The position numbers were made by a program, and so were the translations under genes. DNA of 64,000 nt, from contig NC_054758.1 in the NCBI RefSeq assembly GCF_018143015.1, forward strand, positions 5,069,501-5,133,500. Reading direction: 5' to 3'. The notes under the pieces are model-generated. The model saw only the letters and a list, made by a program, of their open reading frames with translations, was not told where the DNA came from and ran no database searches. Positions 1-10,818 of the stretch are shown in pieces; the stretch's first letter is position 1; every line of letters begins with the position of its first letter. Origin of the DNA: Lytechinus variegatus. Its lineage: Eukaryota; Echinodermata; Echinoidea; Temnopleuroida; Toxopneustidae.

Positions 1-375
1 TCTTTGTGATCTTACATCAGCAATAGCTGTTAAGTGCTTTTTGGTTGAGATAGACATTTGGCGTCATTTATGATGCTGATCATTGTCTACATTCATTATT
101 TTTCAGCATCAACATTAGAGAGCGAATAATATCTGAATGATGATTCAGAATGCTTTTTGGATCATTCACATACTGACATATAGCTTCTGAAAGCAGAAAC
201 TTTGGACGATTCTTCGATAAGTGAACATTTTTTCGAATCTTTCTATCCTCTTCCCTCTGAATGATAACACTCATTCTTGGCTTTGTGCATTGCAAGAAGT
301 GAATTATGGTAGGAACGTGCAACGTTGTGTGAGAGTTCGTCATTTTTACAACGCTTTGAAGCATTCATCATCAGC

Positions 376-1458
376 ATGGCAGAAACAAGCTTTGGTCAAC
401 TAGAGACGTCAACCGATGTATTGGTTGTCACAAGGGTGGACTATGACTTTGACCTTGTCCACGTTGCGTTCTGTTCCACCATGTCTGTTTTAATCTTGAT
501 ATCGAACGCATTCATAGTCTGTGTCCTCAAGAAAGGATCATCCTGCTTTGATGAAGTAACAAGTTTCCTGTTCAAAATCCTGGCATACACAGACATCATT
601 GGAGGTGCTGTCGGAGCTCTGATCCACGGTCTCTACTTCATCTCAATGCGGAATCAAATTGCCGATACTGTCTGCCGGTATGTGCCGTTTTGCATCTCAT
701 TCTGCGCCCTGAATTCGCTCTATCTCGTCTGCCTGATCAACGTCCAGCGTTACGTTGCTGTTACGCGTCCCTTCAAGTACATTCGCCTCGCCACCACCAA
801 GCGGTTTAAGGTTGTTGTCTGCATTTCCAATGCCTTTGTCATATGTCTAACCGTCATTGTATTACCGATTGAGGGATTCCCCTTTACGCCGATATTTTTA
901 TTGATGTGCCGAGACCAGTATAGAGTTGGAGACATCATCTCAAGGGTTGAAACTACTGTAGGACTGAGCATTTTGGTCATAGCGATTGCCATCCCCCTGA
1001 TTCTGCTGTCTATCCTCAACTTGCGTCTGCTGGCGATCGCGTACCGTGCCTCACATCGGCTACACACCGTCTCAAGTCGGAGCCATCGGGATCAAGAGAA
1101 GAGCGGTTCAGGCTCGAAGAGCGTCTTCGAGATCACAGAAGCTAATGTTGCGAATGCTGTCCAACGTCGACGAGGTTTGAAAGGACTCAAGACAGTGATC
1201 GCAATTTCTGTCTTGTTCTACGTTTCATGCCTGCCCTACGCTGTAGCTCTGATCCTGACGATGGCGAACGGTGAACAGTCATACTATCTCTACTTTGTGG
1301 CACTTGCCCTCTTGCTCTGCAATTGTTGGTGGAATGGTCCGGTGTATTTCTTTACCAGTAGGACATTCAGGAAGAAGTCTCTAGAAGTCCTTGGATTTAA
1401 GAAGACCGGGATGAAACGAGCCGAAGTATCTACGAATGAACATAGCTTAGCCACTTAA
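376..1458 (+). CDS. Rhodopsin-class (class A) orphan GPCR, intronless
   Basis: A 360 aa seven-helix receptor. I start at the ATG at 376; the open frame runs further upstream but has no earlier ATG. Hydrophobic segments lie at about residues 27-51, 62-89, 97-124, 144-166, 193-222, 270-296 and 303-326. Class A landmarks are visible: Asn44 in TM1, LAYTD with Asp73 in TM2, Cys100 at the top of TM3 that can pair with Cys178 in loop 2, QRY (124-126) in place of DRY, SCLPY (284-288) at the TM6 CWxP position, and NGPVY (320-324) at the TM7 NPxxY position. The third inner loop is Ser/Arg-rich. It should act at the plasma membrane through G proteins; ligand unknown. Single-exon receptors of this kind are strongly expanded in sea urchins, and I infer it belongs to such an expansion. 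No close neighbour suggests a pathway. Confidence 0.9.
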   Translation: MAETSFGQLETSTDVLVVTRVDYDFDLVHVAFCSTMSVLILISNAFIVCVLKKGSSCFDEVTSFLFKILAYTDIIGGAVGALIHGLYFISMRNQIADTVCRYVPFCISFCALNSLYLVCLINVQRYVAVTRPFKYIRLATTKRFKVVVCISNAFVICLTVIVLPIEGFPFTPIFLLMCRDQYRVGDIISRVETTVGLSILVIAIAIPLILLSILNLRLLAIAYRASHRLHTVSSRSHRDQEKSGSGSKSVFEITEANVANAVQRRRGLKGLKTVIAISVLFYVSCLPYAVALILTMANGEQSYYLYFVALALLLCNCWWNGPVYFFTSRTFRKKSLEVLGFKKTGMKRAEVSTNEHSLAT

Positions 1459-2334
1459 TTTCCACGGTGACATCCCACAAACCACGGATACATATAAGAT
1501 CTCATTTAAATTTACCCTCGAAGCAAACGATAAAATACTCAGAATGTCTATGGAATTTACATGTACGTGTAGACTCGTTCAAAAGTATGACATGTATGAG
1601 ACGTGTTCGTAGTATTGGATGTTTCATATTATTGTAGATCTACTTGTAACAAAAAAATGAAATGAGACGGAACCATCTCTGCTCAAGTTGGATATTTGGC
1701 ATCTTCGGATCTTTTCCCTTCTGCGAAACTGCCTTTCATATGGCGGGTGTCCCTGAAAAAGGCGGGTCCGAGAATTCATCACCTTGCCTTAACTAATTCA
1801 CGTGTTTAACAAGCAGCATTTCACGAAGAGAATGATGCCAAGAAGTTAATCTGGTGAAGACGTATCTCGTATTTCCGAAAAGAATGAAAAGAGATTAAGG
1901 GAGATGGCTTTCGCATTGAGATTGACTGTCACTTATGAGAAAACTGTTCAGTTTATCTTGTTTGCATTGATATAAAATTTATCTCATGTAAGATTATTTT
2001 TCTTTGCTTATGTAAACGTCTTTGAACTGAATAATGTTAAAGTTTTTTCATCCGCTAGCAAGATTGAGTATTTTTTTTTATATAGATTAATCAACTGAGA
2101 TAAATATATTGTTTTTTAATGAGAATACTGTGTATATGTTAATATTTTTCTGAACCTTAAACGTCCTGTGTAATTCATGAAGGTGAAAAGGGATCTTCTT
2201 GCATGTCAAATGATGATGTAGAATTTGACAAAGATCGGGAGGGAGAGATAATAAAACATCATGTACATGGCGATGCACACTTTCCATCTTAAAAGGCGCT
2301 TCAGCTAGATCAAAGACAAGAAAAAACACTTCGT
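1459..2334. other. Intergenic, nothing recognised
   Basis: AT-rich sequence after the GPCR, presumably including its 3' UTR. I see no convincing ORF, repeat pair or RNA gene, and no clear AATAAA polyadenylation hexamer. Confidence 0.5.
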
Positions 2335-2632
2335 CCCGTATTCTGAAGTCAGGTTTAACTTAAACTCAGGTTTGAAGTTGTAGTTTAAGTATAGGAAGCC
2401 AAAAGTATCAAAATTTTGTATGTTTCTTTTGTTTACTGTGCTCTTTCCTGATTCATTGATGGTGAAGACAATCATCTATTTATTCTTGCTAGACAATCAT
2501 GAATGATTTGAGAGTCAAGTGAGCTGAAGTATGATATCTCTACTCTTAGTGATTTATGTAACAAATGGCTTCCCATACTTAAACCACAACTTTAAACCCG
2601 AGTTGAAGTTAAACCTGCTATCAGAATACGGG
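2335..2632. mobile_element. Foldback MITE, CCCGTATTCTGAA family, copy 1
   Basis: Both ends carry the inverted motif CCCGTATTCTGAAGTCAGG / its complement near 2620. The arms continue inward for roughly 80 bp (AAACTCAGGTTTGAAGTTGT against ACAACTTTAAACCCGAGTT), including the shared GGAAGCC/GGCTTCC block. Related copies are at 30218-30515 and 62034-62336. No coding capacity. Confidence 0.8.
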
Positions 2633-3494
2633 CCTACAGGTTCAAACTGTAACAATGAATACATTAACGGGTGTCTGTTGAAAAGCACCTTTAGACAGGT
2701 TTGTCTTCAGGTTGCCCCGGAAGGTGGTCACGGATGTTCCGGATTTCAAACCCACAGGGTTGGCCCTGCTGCAGGAGCAAAGGTCCGTTCCCCCGTCAAA
2801 TCTTTGAAACCGGAGTTTGTAATGGGTTAGACGCTGAGGAACGTAAGGTTCGTGAGGGTTTTAGAATCAGAGATGAGGTGCGAATGATGTACACCCTAAA
2901 TATTATCTAAAATCCACCAAAGCCACCATTACAAAAAATATATCTCTAACGTTATACATTTATTTACTTCCTGATTTGTATTCGATAATTAGATAACTTA
3001 TGCATATTGCATACCCCTTCTTTATGTTGAATTTCAATTCGTCATTTCTCTTTGTATATAGGTGTATATCTTTAAAATAATTGGAGATCTATGTATTGAT
3101 GTATTACTGATTTATACGACATACAGTTATGAATGTTTATGTTATCATTGTGTATACTTTAAAACAAAATATTCATGCCATATGAATGAAGTTTGTTAAT
3201 AATTTCAAATTCAAATATCACTCTCGCACGCACCCCACCCCGAGATTAACCATGTCAATGTCCTTTTTCCACAGCGACGGACATCATTACCACACTGGGG
3301 CCCCTCAGCCACTTGTCAATATGTAACCTAGCCTCTTCTACACATCCTTATTCTGTTATCCATTCTCAGCCTCCCATCACTCCGCCCCCCCCCCCCTTCC
3401 GCCCACACGCACTTTTTTTTTTACTAGTGCAAACCTAGTCACCAAAAATGCGTAAAGCATTTCCATTTATTTGAATGCAGGATAAAAGACCACA
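2633..3494. other. Intergenic, nothing recognised
   Basis: AT-rich, with a poly-C/poly-T run near 3385-3422. Short open frames here have no recognisable protein features. Confidence 0.45.
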
Positions 3495-3569
3495 GGTTCC
3501 GTGGCTTGGAATCGAGCCCCGGGCTTTTCATGTTTAGCCAGGCGCCTTAGACCACTCGGCCACGGCACC
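3495..3569 (-). tRNA. tRNA-like sequence (tRNA pseudogene or SINE head)
   Basis: On the minus strand a 75-base tRNA-like unit begins GGTGCCGTGGCCGAGTGG and ends CACGGAACC. The acceptor stem pairs in 6 of 7 positions, the A box resembles TGGCCGAGTGG and the B box reads GGCTCGATTCC. The middle is not a clean anticodon arm. Sequence on the 3' side (TTTATCC and beyond) suggests it may head a SINE. I do not call a working tRNA. Confidence 0.5.
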
Positions 3570-4625
3570 TCCACACACGTACACACCACCCACACCCACT
3601 CACCACATACTAAGCTGTCGTGGGAGAAGCAAACGAATATGGAGGGGGGAAATTGATTAAGTCAACGTTTTGGACATTGAAGAATGGTGAACACGTACAT
3701 TGACAGGCACGCTCGCACGTCAAACCCACACCCACAACATTGGTAAACCAACGCACATTACGCACATATAATATCATGCGATTATAATCAGAATTGTGGA
3801 ATTTTGTTTGTCCGAGATTTTTGAAATACGGGATCATGACCATATGCATATGTATTCCGTCGTTGACAGCAAAACCCTTCATTTCGTTCACATTCGCAAT
3901 TCAAGATACTAACAAATAAAGATGGAACATAATATCAGGCATTATTTGAATAACATTGTGATTGAATATGTTAGAGTTGTTAAAATATATTTCTATTTCA
4001 TTCATTGTCATTTACATGTATGCGCTTTATTTAGTTTGTCTATGAGTACATTAAATTTAATCATACATTACACTTTAGATTTACGGAAGTTGTGTCTGTA
4101 TACAATGACTAAATGTGTATAGGCTGTTGTGAATTTACGACATTGAAATTATCACTTTCCTCGAATCCAATCGAGATATATGGGAACTATAGTGGCTTGA
4201 TATTGTTTCGCGTAATTAAGTTGTTAATTAAATGGTACTATCCCATTTCATATAAAAAGGGCATTATGTTTTCTTACAATAAAATGATTCTAAATCAATA
4301 TAGATAATTTTTTATGAAATAAGATAAGTGATTTCATATAAAAATAATTTTCATTCAAAATATATTTTATATCAACATTTGAATGAGCCTTGAACATTTT
4401 AAATGTTAAATCGCCATTTAAAAGAGCCGATAATATTTCTGAAAATAGTTCAGGAATAGAATATATTTCTTGCTTAATTCAGTTATCTGGTTAGGCCAGG
4501 AAATAACTTTGAATATTGAGTCCTTCCTTGGCCCTCTTGAATGGTCATTTACTATATTTCATTCTTGCCAGAGTGTAACCAAAAATTACGCAAATTTTCA
4601 AATTCATCTTTGAAAGTGTTCTTAT
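3570..4625. other. Intergenic, nothing recognised
   Basis: AT-rich stretch between the tRNA-like unit and the sulfotransferase stop codon. It should include the sulfotransferase 3' UTR. Small ORFs here look random. Confidence 0.45.
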
Positions 4626-7600
4626 TTAAACCTTGATTCGATGCTCGTACATCTCAAGAAAAGAAGCCATCGTCTTATCTATTCCTTTTATGACGTCAGG
4701 GGTCATTTTATCACGTGGCATAGGCTTGTTTGGTGGCATGAAGCACGAGCTGTTCATAGCCCTTCCATAGAAATCGACCATGTTAAGCAACTGGTCGTCA
4801 CCGCATTGCTTCCACGACTTAAAGGTGGCGAGAGACGAGTCCCAGTGCAGGAGCGACTCGTCAAACGGGAGGCCGACCAACTCGCAGTACTTCATCATGA
4901 TTTCTTTAGGATGCGTCAAGAGATCGTCGGCATCGATGACGATGGGGTTCGGCTCGATCTCCTCGCGTACGTACTTCCAGAAGTCGTAGACGTCGGTGAT
5001 GTTATAGCTGTCTTCCATGTGCGGACAATCGCGCAGGAGATCGAAGGTGTTCTCGTCGGCTGCCTCGCCGTGGAGAAGGCCCTGAGCTTTGAAGTGGTGG
5101 AAGTAGGAATTCCGGAAGGACTGGAGAGCCTTTTCGGGTGTTCTGATGAGAAAGGTGTGACGGAATCCCCTGGGAAGGTATTGGTGTACCTTCTCGTTCA
5201 TAGCTAAACACATGTCTTTGACGAACACATAGCGACCTTTTGCTCCTTCTAATCTCGGCTTTACTTTTGCGTATCTAAAAGAAATAAAAACAAGAAAAAA
5301 CACAATATATAAACGACACGGATTCATGATATTACATATTCTACTCCGATGTCCATAGTACTAGTTGATCATAGTTGCATGTTAATGGAACAGGAATGAC
5401 CGCAAGTCAGGATAAATTCAGTACTGAAGTTGTAGGCGAAGACCCATTATGATGATGATGATTGTGGTAGCGATATTGATGATGGTAGTGACGATTATGT
5501 TGATGGTGGGTGATGATGATGATGACGATGCATGATGGTGATGTTGGAGATGATGGTGGTGGTCAGGTGGTGATGACGACGATGATGCATGATTGCCATG
5601 GTGATGGAGATGATGATGGTGATAGTAGTAGTGATGGTGATCACATTGGTGATGATGATATAGTGATGTGATGATGATGATGATGATGGCAACGATGATG
5701 GTGATTTAAATATTGATGACAGTTATTGATGATGGCAATACTCATACTGATTTCATTACAAATCCCTCCCCCTTATAATGAAGACAACAAACGCGTATGT
5801 AGCATTCCGACTGTCATGCGATCCATTAGAACGCCTTCATTGTTTTTTCGTAGCTGATTGCGAAAATTTGTCTACGATCAATATTACCAACCACCACGAC
5901 TGATCTGATACGATTACAAGACTACGATCATTTCACGATTAGGACCATGGTTTCAATTGTGACTCGAATCATGACAGTGTGAACTAGCTATAACAATCCG
6001 GTGGTGGACTTTTGCTTGTCAAATTTCTAGGTCATTCCCCCTCTTGAAAAAAAAGCTATATAGATCCGCCTCTGAAATCTATAGAATTACATACACGATT
6101 CTTTCAGTGACAACGTTACTGGCAGTCATCTTCCTCATCAACTCCGTTGTCTTCTCAAAGACCTCCTCATTGCCCTCGAGCTCCATCGGGAGGTCGACGC
6201 CAAGATGATACTTAGCCTCCTTTGTCGACAAGAAACAGTAGACAAATGGTTCGGACCATACCTAATAGTAGAGAATAAGAAAAGAGAACATTGGTAGGAA
6301 AATGTTGCACCTGTCATAGTTTGTCTCAAACCATGGATGATGTACCCGGGGAGCGTTTTATCAACATTTCCGACTGAAAAGTTGTCATAGGACTAGTAGA
6401 CTCGTTTTCATACACCTACAATCAGACTCCAATCACGTAAGAAAAGTGCAGGCCTGTAAACCATTTTTTATCAAGGTTTTTTAAGTTAACGCCCTTATGA
6501 CGTTGCGTACGTAACATGCCTTGAAATAGATACTCTATTTACCTTTTTTCCGGGGGGGGGGAACCACCCATGATATCCACTTGACATGCCCCCCCCCCTC
6601 ACGCCTAGATGTCGACATTCTTACTGTCTTGCCAGCGGCACACAGTGTATGCACATTCTCTACTCCATGAAACCCTGACCTCATCTGGGCCCTGTCTTAC
6701 AAAGACTATTACGATTGATCCAATCAATCGTAACTGAACTCTATGGAAATCCATCAGTTCCATAATTTTTCTCTACAGGAAATTTGCAAAATGTCCATTG
6801 CTAACAAAGGAGAACACACCAAATTGTCAAGAAATCAATGAATTTATGGATATACATTCATATCTAGAAATATTTTGAACAAACATGCATTTTATATGTT
6901 GACTTTGATGGCTTTCTATGGTTGCGATTGATCGGATCAATCACAGCTCTTTGTAAGACGGCCCCTGGAGTATCTAAATATACAGTGCGTCCCAAAAAAA
7001 ACTATACACTTTTGAAAAGGCTGCCAAATAAAAAAAATATAGCACGTTGGGGGAAAGACTTGTAGATATGGAAAGCCAATAAAGTCAACTTTCAAATGAC
7101 ATCAAAAAGTTGGAAAATTATTCATGCTTGAGCGAGCACTACCCACTGAAACAAAGGGTATCAAAATTAGGGTGGGCTGAATTAGCCTTCCAATTTCTTT
7201 CAGGTTTTAATGTTCGGTACTTGCAAAGTCGAGGGATATTTGGTGAATTAAAGATCAGATGTGATCATTTTGTTGTTTGTGAAAATTTAATGCGTTATTA
7301 AATTAAAATTTAATGCATGAGTGATCATGAATTGTAATTTTTAGTGCAGAATTTTGTCTTTATCATGTGGATCTCAACAATGTGTTCATGACACTCAGGA
7401 GAAGAGGGGGTAATATGACTTAGGTTGGTGAAGTACGTTGATGGGATAAAGGTCAACAGAACATTTAGTAAACCCTCCCTTCATATCTACCCCCTCCCCC
7501 ACTTCTCTCCTCCTGAGAGACTAAGCTTGGCTAGGCTGGGCAGGAATTAGCCTTACAATTTTTTTGAGAGGTTAGTCCTTTGAAACTCACAAAGCTAATG

Positions 7601-9527
7601 CTATTTATGAGTGAGATAAGTTATGGTTTTTTAGGCAAATTTCAAGAGTTACTAAAAATGAGTGAACAGGAATTTTAATTTTAGTGTAGCATATTCATCT
7701 TGTGGACATCAGAAGTGTGTTTGCGAGAGTCAGAGTAATGTGATGGTACCCGTTACAGGCAAGGGGGCGAGATATGCTAAGACTTGGTTAAAACTGGGCA
7801 TTCCTCTTCTTTTTGTCCTTTTACAAATTAGAAATCATATGTACCTCCCCTCTCCACCTCCATTTCCCAGCCCCCCCCCCCTCTCCCTCTCTCTCTCTCA
7901 CTCCCTGGATTGTAGCCTATTCAAAACTCAGTTTTTTTATTGAATGATTACCAACTGCCAAGTGACCGGTGGCTGATGGTCATTTTTTTTATTGAATGAT
8001 TACCAAAAAATTTTGTGATTATGATGATTAATGAAGTAATTTACTGAAATAACTGAATGTTTGATTGATCACATTACACATTCAATGAGTTGATTTACTG
8101 ATAAATTGTTGATTAAATGATTGATTGAGGAAAAAGTTGATACAGAATTAATCATTAAATCAACATTCTGCTCTGGACTTCACGCGTACATGACAATAGC
8201 CATCAGTCTCTCAACAGGAGGGGAGGGCGGAAAGGGGGGGGGGCAGGGGATGAATATTCCGTTGACCCTTATTCCATCAACCTACTTCTCCCACTGAAGT
8301 CCTATCTCACCCCCTATTCTCCCGACTCCCATGAACACATTGCTGAGATCCATATGATAAATATGAAGTGATGCCCCAAAAGAGCTCCAAATGATAGAGT
8401 TGAAATGCTGCCTAAAAGTGTAATTTATGTTCACTCATGCATTAAATTCAATTTAATAATTTAAAAAATTTGCTTAAGCAACCAAAACTGGTCACGGTTG
8501 ATCATTCATTTATCACAACGCCCTTAACTTTGCAAGTTCGAAAGGATTTGCCTCTCAAAAACCGACATAAATTGGAAGGCTAATTCCAGCCCACCCTAAT
8601 TTTCATACCCTTTGTTTCAGTGGGCAGTGCTCGCTCAAGCATGAATAGTTTTCCAAGTTTTTGGTGTCTTTTGAAAGTTGACTTTATTGGCCTTCCATAT
8701 ATGTAAGTCTTTATCCCCAAAGTGCTACATTTTTATTTGGCAGCCATTTCAAAAGTGTATAGTTTTTTTGGGGACGCACTGTAGTGCCTTCATGCACTGT
8801 AAAAACTGTGGTGTTAAAACTGACACCAATTGGTGTTAATAGAGGACCACTCCCTGAGGTGTTAAAATAACACCCTAGAGATTGAACATAACACCAAAGA
8901 CTGTAAATGTAACAACCATAGGTGTTGTAAATAACACCTATAGGTGTAAAACTAACACCACCAATTTAACACCGGTGTAAAATGACTGGTGTGGTCCTCT
9001 TTGTACACCGCTTAACACCACAGTTTTTTCTGTGTGGCATCCTACATTTTTAATAGACATCGATAAACTCGTAAGTTAAGAGCGACTTTAAGAACGACTG
9101 GTGAGCCTTTCTTACGCTCTAAACCATCGCCAATTAATATGCCATTTGCCAATAGAAAGGATCACCAGTCGTTTTAAAGTCGCTCTTAACTTACGAACAG
9201 CTTTATGAAACACCCACCAGAGACTACCCACTAAATGACTGCTTATCATAGCCAACAAACCATAAGAAGAGAGATTCGGACGGCCTACCAATTATACAGG
9301 CATGTCATGGCTAACATTCAAGATAAACAGCCACAATTTGTTCGACCTTTTTTTAATTTCTACTTTTGATGGTACCTAGGATTCTCGTTACTATTGCTAC
9401 TACTATTACTACTACTACTACTACTACTACTAATACTACTACTACTACTACTACCACTACTCCTGCTGCTACTGCTGTTACTACTACTACTACTACCACT
9501 ACTATACTACTACTACTACTACTACTT

Positions 9528-9574
<47 letters not shown>

Positions 9575-9699
9575 GCTACTACTACTACTACTACTACTAC
9601 TGCTACTACCACTACTATACTTCTACTACTACTACTTTTACTGCTGCCGCTGTTTTTGCTTTACCATTGTGCTTCAATATATAGTTGTCTCTAGGCCTT

Positions 9700-9736
<37 letters not shown>

Positions 9737-10046
9737 TACTACTATTACGATTACTACCTACTATTACTAATACTACTATTATCTTTATACGGGAAGTGCT
9801 ATACTATACTATACTATACTATACTAATTTACTACTACTACTACTGCTGCTGCTGTTACTTTTACTACCTCTATTACTATACTGATACTACTGCCATATT
9901 CTAGTTCTTCTGCTTATTACCTCCACTCCTTTGATGAAACTGATACATTTCGTGAATGCAGTTGACACAGTTCTCGGGCTACACCAAAGGAAGACCTTTA
10001 GCTGCTCCTTGGTTTCTTCCAAATCATTTTCATTCATGTCACTCAT
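4626..10046 (-). CDS. P-loop sulfotransferase family protein, three exons
   Basis: I assembled complement(4626..5274, 6095..6261, 9921..10046), 942 nt, 313 aa. Splice phases agree: exon 1 ends GAG|GTAATA (phase 0), exon 2 begins after TATTAG and ends ATCGT|GTATGT (phase 2), exon 3 begins after TTTCTTTTAG. The start MSDMNEND follows an in-frame TAA. Residues 19-31 (FLWCSPRTVSTAF) form the 5'-phosphosulfate loop that binds the sulfate donor PAPS; VWSEPF follows at 43-48. KDM at 117-119 and RTPEKALQSFR at 142-152 match the 3'-phosphate site (Arg142, Ser150). It should move sulfate from PAPS to an unknown acceptor. No signal peptide or membrane segment is visible, so it is probably cytosolic. Intron 1 (3.66 kb) is full of transposons. 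The family call is firm, the substrate is not. Confidence 0.85.
5335..6094. repeat. Sulfotransferase intron 2 with GAT-rich microsatellite
   Basis: The core at about 5449-5735 is an imperfect (GAT)n/(GATGGT)n tract. It produces spurious His/Ile/Thr-rich frames on the minus strand. The remainder is unremarkable intron. Confidence 0.75.
6687..6966. mobile_element. Foldback MITE, GGGCCCTGTCTTACAAAG family, copy 1
   Basis: Ends GGGCCCTGTCTTACAAAGA and the complementary TCTTTGTAAGACGGCCCC. The arms continue through a GATTGATC(C/G)(A/G)ATCAATC palindrome and a CTATGGAAA/TTTCTATGG block. Further copies are at 40799-41069, 41093-41362, 42739-43006 and, damaged, 63261-63483. Confidence 0.8.
6983..8781. 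mobile_element. Long palindromic TA-flanked element (Tc1/mariner-like ends)
   Basis: Begins CAGTGCGTCCCAAAAAAAAC and ends with the complement GGGACGCACTG. TA dinucleotides flank both sides, as expected for Tc1/mariner insertion. The arms pair over hundreds of bases: the AGCGAGCACT, CCCACTGAAACAAAGGGTAT and GTTGAC/CATCAAC blocks recur inverted, so nearly the whole 1.8 kb can fold back around about 7880. There is no transposase frame. A polypyrimidine run lies near the centre (7870-7900). Confidence 0.8.
8795..9034. mobile_element. Foldback element, CACTG(T/C)AAAAACT family, copy 1
   Basis: Ends CACTGTAAAAACTGTGGTGTT and AACACCACAGTTTTTTCTGTG are inverted. The interior is packed with GGTGTTA/TAACACC words in both orientations. 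A relative with longer, cleaner arms is at 30803-31056. Confidence 0.7.
9056..9221. mobile_element. Small foldback element, GTGTTTCATAAAGCTG family, copy 1
   Basis: GTAAGTTAAGAGCGACTTTA (9071-9090) is inverted at about 9174-9196, with GACTGGTGA/TCACCAGTC inside. The right end reads AGCTTTATGAAACACCCAC, shared with 59836-60010. Confidence 0.65.
9390..9900. repeat. (CTA)n microsatellite cluster with (ATACT)n
   Basis: Long imperfect CTA trinucleotide runs with CTG and CCA variants, then an ATACT pentamer run at about 9797-9828. The long Thr/Leu/Tyr frames across it are artefacts of the repeat. It lies in intron 1 of the sulfotransferase, close to exon 1. Confidence 0.9.
9921..10046 (-). CDS. 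Sulfotransferase exon 1 with the PAPS-binding loop
   Basis: A 42-codon exon, too short to stand out by ORF length. Its frame reads WCSPRTVSTAF, the 5'-PSB loop of the family, and ends at a good donor (GAG|GTAATAAG). The next exon begins VWSEPF, the usual continuation in this family. Without it the gene would lack its cofactor loop. Confidence 0.85.
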
Positions 10047-10818
10047 AAGTTGGGACAATTATGATATCAAATAAGCTTGAAGTTATCTGTTCCTAAAGTA
10101 ACTACCAACTTCTGCTTCACATTTGGAATCTTGTTGCTGGTTGCAAGCAGTACAGTCCATCTATTTTCCTGAAGAAAATAAACTTCTCACAATTCTTCTC
10201 TGCACTCAAAATTCCGGTTGTTTCTTTGGCCAATAATGAGAACCATGGAAGATTCGATGAGTACGTACCAGTTATATTTAGTTCCTTATAGAATTTTTTT
10301 CACCGTTATCAGGTTTTCGTTGATTAGAAGCCTTCCTTTATGAGAAGTCCTGATCTGGACTTTGAACATAATTATTAATAAGTTGTCAGTTTAGTTGTTC
10401 CATTGGTACGCGTTCTGCAAAAATATAGGTCTTTATACGTGGCTGATTTTCCAGATGTGCCATTGAAGAAGTCAGCTCGATCACAGCTATTATGTCATAA
10501 TTTAATATATTCTGCTCTCACTGGCAAAATCCCCCTGACTAAACAACTCAAGCGAAGTGTATCAGGTAGAGAGATACGTAGTTCTTCTCGATATTGGTTT
10601 GCTATTGTTATCTATAGTTAGTTCGATGCCTTACGTAATATCTCTTAGTTCAAGAGGGAAATGGTTGAAGGATCAATACGGTGATGTCGATAAGAGGTCA
10701 ATATATTGGTTTAGTCTAGGTCTGTCCTTCAGATATGCTGAAGAAGCTCATTGTACTGACTAGAATTTCCAGGCAGGGTGGTGTTCGCGGGGGGGGGTGC
10801 AATTGGCAGGGTAGGAGC
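10047..10818. other. 5' flank of the sulfotransferase gene
   Basis: Should contain the sulfotransferase promoter and 5' UTR, but I see no strong TATA or initiator arrangement. Open frames at 10403-10763 show no recognisable domain. Confidence 0.4.

Noticed and set aside
4641-5207. 188-codon frame antisense to the sulfotransferase
   Set aside because: The opposite strand has motif support and matched splice phases; this frame shows no domain.
9366-9885. Poly-Thr, poly-Leu and poly-Tyr frames
   Set aside because: Three-frame readings of a CTA microsatellite.
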